64,000 nt of DNA from Acidovorax sp. (GTDB lineage Bacteria; Pseudomonadota; Gammaproteobacteria; Burkholderiales; Burkholderiaceae_C): positions 62,001-126,000 of the forward strand of contig NZ_JAJTBB010000078.1 of NCBI RefSeq assembly GCF_021287135.1, read 5' to 3'. Shown here piece after piece: positions 9,609 through 17,112 of this stretch. How positions within the stretch are numbered: the first letter of the stretch is position 1; each line of letters opens with the position of its first letter. The position numbers and the translations under genes were made by a program. The notes under the pieces are model-generated. The model saw only the letters and a program-made list of their open reading frames with translations, made no database searches and was not told where the DNA came from.

Positions 9609-10088
9609 ATGGCGGAGATGCCGCAGGGGCAGCGCTACAAGCTGCCGGAGTCGGTGCTGGTGGTCATCCACACCCCGGCCCTGGAGGTGCTGCTGATCCG
9701 CCGCACGGGCGGCGGCGAGCACTGGCAATCGGTCACCGGCAGCAAAGACACGCCGGACGAGCCCTTCGAGGCCACGGCGCGGCGTGAAGTGGCCGAGGAA
9801 ACGGGCATCGACACCGGCGCCCCGGGTTGCGTGCTGACCGATTGGGCGCTGGAGAACGTGTACGACATCTGGCCCCAGTGGCTGCACCGCTATGCGCCGG
9901 GCGTGGTGCGCAACCGCGAGCGGGTGTTCGGGCTGTGCGTTCCGGCCGGCACGCCCGTGGTGCTGCACGCGCGGGAGCACGATGCCTTTCAGTGGCTGCC
10001 GTGGCGGGCTGCGGCGGATGCCTGCTTTTCCGCGTCGAACGCCGAGGCCTGCCTGCTGCTGCCCCGCTTTGCCGCGCCCCCGGCGTGA
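9609..10088 (+). CDS. nudB: NUDIX hydrolase, probable dihydroneopterin triphosphate diphosphatase
   Basis: A 159-residue NUDIX protein. The box runs from G in VTGSKDTPDEP to RREVAEETGID and has one more residue between the first Gly and the first Glu than the textbook spacing. The start YKLPESVLVVIHT and the segment GGGEHWQSVTGS fit the NudB group, which removes pyrophosphate from dihydroneopterin triphosphate, the second step of folate synthesis. folE (GTP cyclohydrolase I), which makes that substrate, lies about 4.6 kb away. It follows the lipoprotein gene by 15 bases. Confidence 0.8.
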   Translation: MAEMPQGQRYKLPESVLVVIHTPALEVLLIRRTGGGEHWQSVTGSKDTPDEPFEATARREVAEETGIDTGAPGCVLTDWALENVYDIWPQWLHRYAPGVVRNRERVFGLCVPAGTPVVLHAREHDAFQWLPWRAAADACFSASNAEACLLLPRFAAPPA

Positions 10089-10111
10089 GCCGCCGGGTGG
10101 CGCGGCCGCGT

Positions 10112-11860
10112 TCACACGGGCCGCAGGCGCAGGGCGGCGGCCGGGTCGGGGGGCTCTGCCAGCTCGGGTTCCAGGGCGTCGGGCGGCGGAGCCTCTTGCA
10201 TGCGCCGGGACTCGTCGGCGGCCTTGCGGACCCGCAGCAGCACCCCGCCGGGCCGGCGCTCGCTCTCCTGCCCCAGGATGGCCCGCGCGGGGGCGCTGCC
10301 GACGCGGTGGCGCAGCGTGTCCACGGCCTGCTGCAAGGGCTCGGCCGTGGCAACGCGCGCGCCGTGCCGCAGCAGGATCTGCTGGGACAGGTCGAGCAGC
10401 TTGGAGTTGAGCGTCTGCTCGGACTGCTGCAGCAGGCTTTGCACGGCGCCCGCCGGGTCGCCGGCCAGACTGCGGGCCATGGCGATCTCGGCGGTCTTGT
10501 TGATCTGCTGCAGGCAGTCCCGCACCAGGTCGCCATAGGGCGCGTGCAGGCTGCAGGCGTTGGCCAGCAGTTCCGTCAGGCCGCGGGTGTTTGCGTAGCG
10601 CAGGCCCAGCATACGCACCCAGCCTTCGCTTTCGGGCAGGTCGATGGAGGTGACCGCCAGCACCGCCAGCAGGCTGCCCAGGTTGCACGCCGCCTCGAAG
10701 TCAAAGCCCCCGGAGTCGATCTCGCGCGCCATCCGGCGCACCGACTCCACCGCCTGCGAGAACTGGCGTTGCTGGATCAGCTGCAGCGCACGCGCCACTT
10801 CGGCAAAGCGCAGGATGCGCTCGCTGCCGTGGTGGCGCTCCAGAATGCGGGCGAAATCGGCAATGCAGCGTTCGATGCCCTTGCGGTCGTTGTCGGCGAA
10901 GTACGAGAACGTGAGCAGCACCAGCGACTGGAAGTCAAACAGCTTGGAGTCGATGCCCAGGATGGCCGCGCGCGCCAGCACCTTGGTGGCGGTCTCGCGG
11001 TCGCCCATGTAGTACGACATCATTCCCAGCTTCTGCAGCCGTACCACCGAGTCGGGCGTGAGGCCGCTGGCGGTGCGGTAGGTTTCGATGGCCTGCGAGA
11101 AATTGCCCAGCTCCACCTGGGCGCGGCCCAGCACGTCGTAGGCGTCGGCGAACGACGCGTCCTCGCCGATCAGCTCCTGCAGCGTGGTGATGGCGCGGGC
11201 CGCCTGCCCGGACTCGATCTGCGCGCGCGCCACCCCCAGCTTGGCCCAGGGCAGGGCGCGGGCGGCGATCACGGCCTCGAACAGGGTGCGGGCCTCGTCG
11301 TGCCGGCCCAGCCGCAGCAGCAGCTCCGAGCCGATGCGCGCGGCATAGAGCCAGTAGGGCTTGCGCGCTTCGAAGCGTTCCACGCAGAGCCGGGCGGCGC
11401 TCTCGAAGTCCTCGGCCTCGATGGCATCGAAGATGGGCTTCAGGTGCACCTTGCGCAGCCGCGCCAGGCTCAGCCGCTCGAACAGCGCGGAGGGGGTGAA
11501 GGGCTTGAGCAGGTAGCCGTCCAGGGCGGACTCCGCAGCCTCCGCCACGGCGGCGTACGAGGCCTCGGTGGTGACCATGAAGAACACGGTGGAAAAGGGC
11601 AGCAGCTGCGCGCGCCGCAGGTCGTCCAGCAGCGTCTGGCCGGAATAGCCGCCCTCGCCGAAATACTGCTCGCACAGCACGTAGTCGAACACGGTGTGTT
11701 CCAGCCGGCTGCGCGCGTCCTGTACGCGGCTGCACTGCACGATGCGCGTCACGCCGTATTCGCGCAACTGGGCCACGAGAATGCTGCGCGAGGTGGCGTT
11801 GCTGTCAACGACCAGCGCCAGCACCGCAGGGGCTGCGGACGAACCGTTCTCGGTAGCCAT
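10112..11860 (-). CDS. TPR protein with an N-terminal degenerate response-regulator receiver domain
   Basis: A 582-residue protein. Residues 12-130 follow the receiver fold: acidic D19 after strand 1, Thr97 at the end of strand 4 (FFMVTT) and K119 in GYLLKPF. The phosphoacceptor slot after FDYVLC is Glu64 instead of Asp. Spacing D19 to E64 to K119 matches CheY (13, 57, 109). The rest is helical with TPR-like repeats (about 140-510) and a Pro-rich tail. It is likely a signalling adaptor whose receiver cannot be phosphorylated in the usual way. The frame opens upstream to 11992, but ATG 11860 fits the receiver start. It converges with nudB. Confidence 0.85.
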   Translation of the reverse strand: MATENGSSAAPAVLALVVDSNATSRSILVAQLREYGVTRIVQCSRVQDARSRLEHTVFDYVLCEQYFGEGGYSGQTLLDDLRRAQLLPFSTVFFMVTTEASYAAVAEAAESALDGYLLKPFTPSALFERLSLARLRKVHLKPIFDAIEAEDFESAARLCVERFEARKPYWLYAARIGSELLLRLGRHDEARTLFEAVIAARALPWAKLGVARAQIESGQAARAITTLQELIGEDASFADAYDVLGRAQVELGNFSQAIETYRTASGLTPDSVVRLQKLGMMSYYMGDRETATKVLARAAILGIDSKLFDFQSLVLLTFSYFADNDRKGIERCIADFARILERHHGSERILRFAEVARALQLIQQRQFSQAVESVRRMAREIDSGGFDFEAACNLGSLLAVLAVTSIDLPESEGWVRMLGLRYANTRGLTELLANACSLHAPYGDLVRDCLQQINKTAEIAMARSLAGDPAGAVQSLLQQSEQTLNSKLLDLSQQILLRHGARVATAEPLQQAVDTLRHRVGSAPARAILGQESERRPGGVLLRVRKAADESRRMQEAPPPDALEPELAEPPDPAAALRLRPV

Positions 11861-12012
11861 GCAAGGATCTGCCGGCCTGGCGGCCGGGAAGTGGATGCAA
11901 CAGAGTGTAAACCCCGGCCGCGTCCCCCCGCGGCCGGGCAAACCCTGGGCTGGCGCGGCATGCGAGACAATGGCTGCTGCGGAATGCGGCATTTAGCCGC
12001 GAGGGATGCTCA
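11861..12012. other. Intergenic stretch before the second long palindrome
   Basis: Together with the palindrome it separates two divergent genes. No gene or clear promoter is seen. The minus-strand receiver-TPR gene must have its promoter here. Confidence 0.3.
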
Positions 12013-12166
12013 GCACGAATCGAGCGGAAAGTGTGCGCTGCGGATCGGGAGGGGCTGCAAGGCGCAAACTCAGCAATAGCCGCAGCAATAGCAGTAGCTA
12101 TTGCGAGGATTTGCAACGCCGCAGACTGCCCGAGGCCGCAGATGCACACGGCGCGACGATTCGTGC
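12013..12166. repeat. Long imperfect palindrome (copy 2 of the family)
   Basis: The outer arms GCACGAATCG and CGATTCGTGC are perfect reverse complements. The inner part shares AAGGCGCAAA and GCGAGGATTTGCAACGC with copy 1 at 3895-4055. The apex is GCAATAGC-AGTA-GCTATTGC (12085-12104). Relative to copy 1 (GCGATAGC/GCTATCGC), a G-C pair has become A-T on both sides, so pairing is kept although the sequence changed. Confidence 0.85.
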
Positions 12167-12202
12167 AGAGAATCCCTTGCCGCCACTACCGTTTCTAGGA
12201 CC

Positions 12203-12940
12203 ATGGAACACGACGACATACTGCGGGTGGCCACCTACAACATCCACAAGGGCGTGCAGGGCATCGGGCCCGCGCGGCGGCTGGAGATCCACAACCTGGG
12301 GCTCGCCGTGGAGCAGCTGGACGCGGACATCGTGTGCCTGCAGGAGGTGCGCAAGCTGCACCGCCGCGAGCAGGCGTATTTCCAGCGCTGGCCTGAGTTG
12401 CCCCAGGCCGACTTTCTGGCGCCCGAAGGCTACGAGGCCGTCTACCGGACCAATGCCGTCACCAAGCACGGCGAGCACGGCAACGCACTGCTGTCGCGCT
12501 GGCCGGTGCTGGGCCACCAGCACGAAGACATGTCCGACCACCGCTTCGAGCAGCGCGGCCTGCTGCATGTGGAGGTCGATGTCCACGGCCGCCCGCTGCA
12601 TGTGATCGTGGTGCACCTGGGGCTGATCCCGGGCAGCCGCATCCGCCAGATCGCACAGCTGCAGCGCTTCATCGAGCGCGAGGTGCCGGGCGGTGCGCCG
12701 GTCGTGGTGGCGGGCGACTTCAACGACTGGGGCCTGCAGGTCAAGCGCATGCTCGCCGGCTTCGGCATGCACGAGTTCGACGCGCCGCGCACCTTCACCT
12801 ACCCCGCGCGGCTGCCGCTGGCGCAGCTGGACCACGTGTATGCGCGCGGGCTCACGCCGCTGTCGCTGCATGTGCCGCGGGGGCGCATCTGGTGGCGCAT
12901 GTCGGACCATCTGCCGCTGATCGCCGAGTTCAGGCTATGA
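12203..12940 (+). CDS. Endonuclease/exonuclease/phosphatase family protein
   Basis: A 245-residue EEP-superfamily enzyme, a metal-dependent phosphodiesterase or phosphatase. The order of catalytic motifs is standard: N13 in ATYNIHKG, E48 in CLQEV, a His in VVHLGL, D and N in GDFNDW, and the terminal SDHLPL. The substrate is not predictable. It lies directly before clsB, and EEP-clsB pairs are common in proteobacteria, suggesting a link to membrane phospholipids. The frame is open upstream through the palindrome, so ATG 12203 with AGGA upstream is preferred. A 3'-end hairpin repeat begins at its stop codon. Confidence 0.9.
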   Translation: MEHDDILRVATYNIHKGVQGIGPARRLEIHNLGLAVEQLDADIVCLQEVRKLHRREQAYFQRWPELPQADFLAPEGYEAVYRTNAVTKHGEHGNALLSRWPVLGHQHEDMSDHRFEQRGLLHVEVDVHGRPLHVIVVHLGLIPGSRIRQIAQLQRFIEREVPGGAPVVVAGDFNDWGLQVKRMLAGFGMHEFDAPRTFTYPARLPLAQLDHVYARGLTPLSLHVPRGRIWWRMSDHLPLIAEFRL

Positions 12941-13090
12941 AGCCCCCCTGTGTCGCCTTCGGCGCCTCGGTGCCGCTGCCAGAGGCAGCGGCTCTTCGGG
13001 CACGTCCAAGCCTGCGCAGGCAGGCTTGGAGCCGCGGCCCTCAACCCCCAGGGGGACGCCGCCAGCGTGGCGGGGCGGCCCTTGCGCGGC
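12941..13090 (+). repeat. 3'-end GC-rich hairpin repeat, copy A (after the EEP gene)
   Basis: It begins at the base after the stop codon with AGCCCCCCTG. It holds two perfect stems, GCCGCTGCC-AGA-GGCAGCGGC (12972-12992) and CCAAGCCTGC-GCAG-GCAGGCTTGG (13006-13029), then the family tail GGGGGACGCCGCCAGCG, then GCGGGGCGGCCCTTGC. Four relatives are at 14406, 15819, 16944 and 28750. Confidence 0.75.
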
Positions 13091-13157
13091 GGCCGCAGGT
13101 AGCGGGCGCGCCAGTTTCGTGGGCTGTGCGCTGTGCGGTGTACCGCTGGTTGCTGGC

Positions 13158-14405
13158 GTGAAAAGAAAGCCGTCTGTCCCGCTGCGGGGTGGTTTCGACT
13201 TTGCCGACGACCACCAGGTGCGTCTGCTGCAGGGTGCGCAGGAGCTGTTTCCCGCCTTGGTCGAGGCCATGGATGCCGCGCTGTCGGACATCCAGTTCGA
13301 GACCTACATCTTCGACTTCACCGGCGCTGGCGCCGACGTGGCCCAGGCGCTGATGCGCGCGGCCCAGCGCGGGGTGCGCACGCAGTTGGTGGTGGACGGT
13401 GTGGGTACCGGCGCGCTGCCTGCGGCCTGGGCCGAGCGGCTGCGGGTGGCGGGGGTGCAGTACCGCGTGTATTCGCCCTTGGGCACGTTGGGCCTGCTGC
13501 TGCCGCACCGCTGGCGCCGCCTGCACCGCAAGCTGTGCGTGGTGGACGGGTGCGTGCTGTTCTGCGGCGGCATCAATGTGCTGGACGATTTCCACGACCC
13601 CAACCACGGCGCGCTCGATGCGCCGCGCTTTGACTTTGCCGTGCGCGCCACCGGCAGCCTGGTGGCGATGGCCAGCGAGACCATGGACCAGCTGTGGTGG
13701 CGCATGCAGGCCGTGCAGGGCGTGCGCGAGCGCCGCCTGCCCGAGGCCCTGCAGGCGCTGCGGGCGGCCAGTGCCGCGCGGCACGCGGCCCGGGCGGCGG
13801 AAGACGCCGCGCCGCCCACCATGCGCGCCGCCCTGGTGCTGCGCGACAACGTGCGCCACCGCAGCCGCATCGAGAAGGCCTACCGCCGTGCCATTGGCGC
13901 CGCGCGGCACGAGGTCATCATCGCCAACGCCTACTTCATGCCCGGCGGCAAGCTGCGCCGCGCGCTCGTCCTGGCTGCGCGCCGCGGCGTGCGCGTGCGG
14001 CTGCTGCTGCAGGGGCGCTACGAGTACTTCATGCAGTACCACGCGGCGCGCCCGGTGTACGGCGCGCTGCTGGCGGCTGGCGTGGAGATCTACGAGTACG
14101 CGCCCAGCTTCCTGCACGCCAAGGTGGCCGTGATCGACGCGCTGGGCGAGCACCCCTGGGCCACCGTGGGCTCGTCCAACCTGGACCCGCTCTCCCTGCT
14201 GCTGGCGCGTGAGGCCAACGTGGTGGTGGAGGACGCCGCCTTCGCCACCGACCTGCGCCAGCGCCTGGTGCACGCCATGCAGCATGCCGGCCGCCGCATG
14301 GACCCCGCCCGCTACGCCGGCCGCCCGCTGCGCCAGCGCGTGCTGGACCGCGTGGCCTACGGCCTCATGCGGCTGGCGCTGTGGGTGACGGGGAAGACTT
14401 ATTGA
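13158..14405 (+). CDS. clsB: Cardiolipin synthase B-type phospholipase D family protein
   Basis: A 415-residue phospholipase D superfamily enzyme with two HxKxxxxD motifs: HRKLCVVD near residue 124 and HAKVAVID near residue 320. The conserved GSSNLDPLSL follows the second. This matches ClsB, which makes cardiolipin from phosphatidylglycerol at the inner membrane. A short hydrophobic stretch (GTLGLLLPHRW) precedes the first motif. The frame runs upstream to 13026, but that part lies in repeat A, so GTG 13158 was chosen; this start is not certain. Another hairpin repeat begins just after its stop. Confidence 0.88.
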   Translation: MKRKPSVPLRGGFDFADDHQVRLLQGAQELFPALVEAMDAALSDIQFETYIFDFTGAGADVAQALMRAAQRGVRTQLVVDGVGTGALPAAWAERLRVAGVQYRVYSPLGTLGLLLPHRWRRLHRKLCVVDGCVLFCGGINVLDDFHDPNHGALDAPRFDFAVRATGSLVAMASETMDQLWWRMQAVQGVRERRLPEALQALRAASAARHAARAAEDAAPPTMRAALVLRDNVRHRSRIEKAYRRAIGAARHEVIIANAYFMPGGKLRRALVLAARRGVRVRLLLQGRYEYFMQYHAARPVYGALLAAGVEIYEYAPSFLHAKVAVIDALGEHPWATVGSSNLDPLSLLLAREANVVVEDAAFATDLRQRLVHAMQHAGRRMDPARYAGRPLRQRVLDRVAYGLMRLALWVTGKTY

Positions 14406-14475
14406 GCCCCCCCTGAGCGGCTGCGCCGCTTCCCCCCTCAGGGGGGACGCCACCGGTGGCCCGGCAAAGCCTGTT
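14406..14475 (+). repeat. 3'-end GC-rich hairpin repeat, copy B (after clsB)
   Basis: It begins at the base after the clsB stop. CCCCCCTGAG (14408-14417) pairs perfectly with CTCAGGGGGG (14437-14446), enclosing GCGGC-TGC-GCCGC. The family tail GGACGCCACC follows. This copy is shorter than the others. It may work as a terminator, though no T-run follows. Confidence 0.75.
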
Positions 14476-14561
14476 CCACGGTGGCACTGGCGTTGGCGCC
14501 GCGCGGTCGTGGAGGCAGCGGGCGTAGCGGGCGCAGTGCCGGGTTCGTGCATCCGGTGGGT

Positions 14562-14616
14562 ATTGCTATGAATATCGTAGCTGTCTGCGCTTGTCCTGCA
14601 AGCGCTAGAGGCAAAA
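14562..14616 (+). repeat. AT-cored 60-bp repeat, copy 1
   Basis: Contains ATTGCTATGAATATCGTAGC, then TGTCTGCGCTTG and AAGCGCTAGAGGC. The core GCTAT...GTAGC and the GCGCTTG/CAAGCGC part can both pair. Related copies lie at 18269, 24932, 28639 and 34898. I recall closely similar sequences as very frequent intergenic repeats in Acidovorax and its relatives. Confidence 0.75.
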
Positions 14617-14662
14617 AACCCTTGAAACGGGCCGTGCGCCATTCGCTGTTACGATTCCAGCC

Positions 14663-15391
14663 ATGTCCAGCCCCAAAGCCGCCGCTATGACCAGCACCCC
14701 GCCGGAAGACGAAGGCACGCCCGTCTCCGTGAAGATCCGCGAGCGCCTTGCCGCCGCCCGCAAGCGCTTCCATGCCAACGACAACATTGCCGAGTTCATC
14801 CAGCCCGGCGAACTGGAAAAGCTGCTGGACGAGGTCGAGGCCAAGATGCAGGGCGTGCTCGACAGCATGGTGATCGACACGGCGGGCGACCACAACACCC
14901 ACAACACCGCGCGCCGCGTGGCCAAGATGTACCTGAACGAGGTGTTCAAGGGCCGCTACGTGACGCCGCCGGCCATCACCGAGTTTCCCAACGCCGAGCA
15001 CCTCAACGAGCTCATGATTGTGGGCCCCATCACCGTGCGCAGCGCCTGCAGCCACCACTTCTGCCCCGTCATCGGCAAGATCTGGATCGGCGTGATGCCC
15101 AACGAGCACACCAACGTGATCGGCCTGAGCAAGTACGCGCGGCTGGTGGACTGGGTGATGGGCCGCCCGCAGATCCAGGAAGAGGCCGTGGTGCAGCTGG
15201 CCGACCTCATCATGGAAAAGACCCAGCCCGACGGCCTGGCCGTGGTGATGGAAGCCAGCCACTTCTGCATGTCCTGGCGCGGCGTGCGCGAGATGGACAG
15301 CAAGATGATCAACTCCGTGATGCGCGGCGTGTTCCTCAAGGATTCGGCGCTGCGCCGCGAGTTTCTCTCCCTCATTCCCCGAAAGGCCTGA
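14663..15391 (+). CDS. folE: GTP cyclohydrolase I
   Basis: A 242-residue FolE, which converts GTP to 7,8-dihydroneopterin triphosphate at the start of folate synthesis. Zinc ligands are visible in RSACSHHFCPVIGK (Cys and His near residues 129-132) and in the later SHFCMSWRGV (Cys). The quartet HNTHNTARRVAKMYLNE and the GLSKYARLVDW segment are typical. ATG 14663 gives the longest form; ATG 14687 (MTSTPPED) is an alternative. Only 4 bases separate its stop from the BLUF gene, so the two are almost certainly co-transcribed. An AT-cored repeat lies just upstream. Confidence 0.95.
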   Translation: MSSPKAAAMTSTPPEDEGTPVSVKIRERLAAARKRFHANDNIAEFIQPGELEKLLDEVEAKMQGVLDSMVIDTAGDHNTHNTARRVAKMYLNEVFKGRYVTPPAITEFPNAEHLNELMIVGPITVRSACSHHFCPVIGKIWIGVMPNEHTNVIGLSKYARLVDWVMGRPQIQEEAVVQLADLIMEKTQPDGLAVVMEASHFCMSWRGVREMDSKMINSVMRGVFLKDSALRREFLSLIPRKA

Positions 15392-15395
15392 TCCC

Positions 15396-15818
15396 ATGCT
15401 CGTTCGCCTGCTCTACGTCAGCCGCGCCGTGGACACCACGCCGTCGGCCATCGAAGCCATCCTCGCCGAAGGACGCGAGCACAACCCGGCCTGCGGCATC
15501 ACCGGGGTGCTGTGCTACGGCGGCGGCATCTTCTTGCAAGCCATCGAGGGCGGCCGCACCGCCGTCAGCCAGCTGTACAACGCCATCCAGCGCGACAAGC
15601 GCCACAAGGATGTGGAGCTGCTGCACTACGAAGAGATCGAAGAGCGCCGCTTCGGCGGCTGGTCCATGGGTCAGGTCAACCTGACCAAGCTCAACCATTC
15701 CATCGTGCTCAAGTACTCCGAGCGGCCGGAGCTGGACCCGTACACCGTGTCGGGCAAGGTGTCGTTTGCGCTGCTGGAGGAGTTGATGGCGACGGCCTCT
15801 ATCATTGGAAGGGCATAG
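15396..15818 (+). CDS. Short BLUF-domain blue-light photoreceptor
   Basis: A 140-residue protein that is essentially a single BLUF domain binding FAD. Residues needed for the photocycle are all present: Y7, N30, Q48, W89 and M91. Their spacing is within one residue of AppA (Y21, N45, Q63, W104, M106). A C-terminal extension (about 95-140) holds the helices usual in short BLUF proteins. There is no output domain, so signalling must go through a partner. It lies 4 bases after folE in the same direction. A hairpin repeat begins right after the stop. Confidence 0.93.
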   Translation: MLVRLLYVSRAVDTTPSAIEAILAEGREHNPACGITGVLCYGGGIFLQAIEGGRTAVSQLYNAIQRDKRHKDVELLHYEEIEERRFGGWSMGQVNLTKLNHSIVLKYSERPELDPYTVSGKVSFALLEELMATASIIGRA

Positions 15819-15955
15819 AGATCACCCCCCTGAGGCGCTGCGCGCCTTCCCCCCGCTCTCGCACCGCTGCGCGGTGCGGGCAGGGGGACGCCACCAGTGC
15901 GGCGGGGCGGCCCTTGCACGGTGGCCTCCGGCTTGGGGCGCGCCAGTTGCAGATG
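15819..15955 (+). repeat. 3'-end GC-rich hairpin repeat, copy C (after the BLUF gene)
   Basis: CCCCCCTGAG begins 6 bases after the stop. Then come GGCGC-TGC-GCGCC, the perfect stem CGCACCGC-TGC-GCGGTGCG (15860-15878), GGGGGACGCCACCAGTGCGG and CGGGGCGGCCCTTGCACGG. The rest of the gap up to 16061 shows no gene. Confidence 0.8.
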
Positions 15956-16061
15956 CCTTGAGCGAAATTCAGCCCTTCGATCGATAGACCCTTTTGCGCC
16001 ACACCAAGCCGCAGCCGCTAAGGCGTTGCGGCTTTTTGCATTCAAGCCGTCTTTCTCGCCC

Positions 16062-16943
16062 GTGACCCTCACCGCCTTCGCCCTCATCATCCTCGCCGGC
16101 CTGATCCATGCCTGCTGGAACATCGCCGCCAAGAAGGCCGGAGGCGATGCACGGTTTGCGTTCTTCACCTCCTTTCTCATGATGCTGTTCTGGGCGCCGC
16201 TGGGCTGGTGGCTGGGGCGCGATGCGGTGCCGCTGTGGGGCGCGGTGCAATGGGGCTTTGTGGTGGCCAGCGGGCTGCTGCATGTGGCGTACTACGTGAT
16301 CCTGCTGCGCGGCTACCGCGTGGCGGACCTCACGGTGGTGTATCCGCTGGCGCGGGGCTCGGGGCCGCTGTTGTCGTCGCTGGTGGCCATCACGCTGCTG
16401 GGCGAGCGCATCTCGGCCCTGGGCGCATTGGGCATTGCGGGCGTGGTGGGTGGCGTGTTCCTCATTGCGGGCGGCCCGGGCCTGCTGCGTGCCGCACACG
16501 ACCCCGCAGCGCGCGAGCGGGTACACAAAGGCATGCTGTACGGCCTGCTGACCGGCGCCTTCATCGCCAGCTACACGGTGGTGGACGGCTATGCGGTCAA
16601 GGTGCTGCTGATGTCGCCCATCCTCATCGACTACATGGGCAACTTCGTGCGCGTGGGGCTGCTCGCGCCCGTGGTGCTGCGCGACCTGCCCACCGCCCGC
16701 ACGCTGTGGCGGGCCCAGTGGCGCTTTGCGCTGCTGGTGGCGGTGGTGAGCCCCGTGGCCTATGTGCTGGTGCTGTATGCGATGCAGCAGGCGCCCATGT
16801 CGCACGTGGCACCCGCGCGCGAGGTGTCCATGCTGTTCGCTGCCCTCATCGGCGGGCACTTGCTGGGCGAGGGTGACCGCGTGGCGCGCATCTTTGGCGC
16901 GGTGTGCATTGCGGCGGGGGTCACGGCCCTGGCGTTGGGATAG
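16062..16943 (+). CDS. EamA/DMT-superfamily transporter
   Basis: A 293-residue membrane protein with about ten helices in two EamA repeats. The first starts LTAFALIILAGLIHACWNIA; the second covers about residues 150-293. The inner turn GYRVADLTVVYPLARGSGPL and the end HVAPAREVSMLFAALIGGHL are typical of DMT exporters. The substrate is unknown. The frame continues upstream to 15897 through repeat C, so GTG 16062, just before the first helix, is the likely start. It is probably a separate unit from folE-BLUF because repeat C lies between them. Confidence 0.88.
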   Translation: MTLTAFALIILAGLIHACWNIAAKKAGGDARFAFFTSFLMMLFWAPLGWWLGRDAVPLWGAVQWGFVVASGLLHVAYYVILLRGYRVADLTVVYPLARGSGPLLSSLVAITLLGERISALGALGIAGVVGGVFLIAGGPGLLRAAHDPAARERVHKGMLYGLLTGAFIASYTVVDGYAVKVLLMSPILIDYMGNFVRVGLLAPVVLRDLPTARTLWRAQWRFALLVAVVSPVAYVLVLYAMQQAPMSHVAPAREVSMLFAALIGGHLLGEGDRVARIFGAVCIAAGVTALALG

Positions 16944-17085
16944 GGACACCCCCCTGAGGCGCTGTGCGCCTTCCCCCCGCTCTCACAGTGCTTCGCACTG
17001 TGGGCAGGGTGACGCAGCCAGCGCGGCGGGGCGGCCCTTGCGCGGCTGCCCTCGCGGCGGCGGCGCCGGTTTCGCAGGCTATTGG
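16944..17085 (+). repeat. 3'-end GC-rich hairpin repeat, copy D (after the EamA gene)
   Basis: CCCCCCTGAG begins 6 bases after the stop. It has GGCGC-TGT-GCGCC, then the perfect stem CACAGTGC-TTC-GCACTGTG (16984-17002), then GGGTGACGCAGCCAGCGCGG and CGGGGCGGCCCTTGCGCGG. The stem sequence differs from copies C and E but pairs fully. Confidence 0.8.
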
Positions 17086-17112
17086 CAGCGCGTCGCGCTT
17101 CGTAAAACTGAA

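Noticed and set aside
13026-13157. Upstream extension of clsB
   Set aside because: The extra 44 residues are encoded within hairpin repeat A and match no family sequence.
15897-16061. Upstream extension of the EamA transporter
   Set aside because: Encoded partly by repeat C; the family starts just before the first membrane helix.
12941-17085. CRISPR array, suggested by repeated GC-rich units
   Set aside because: Units lie between genes at irregular distances, differ in sequence and are hairpins; no cas genes are present.
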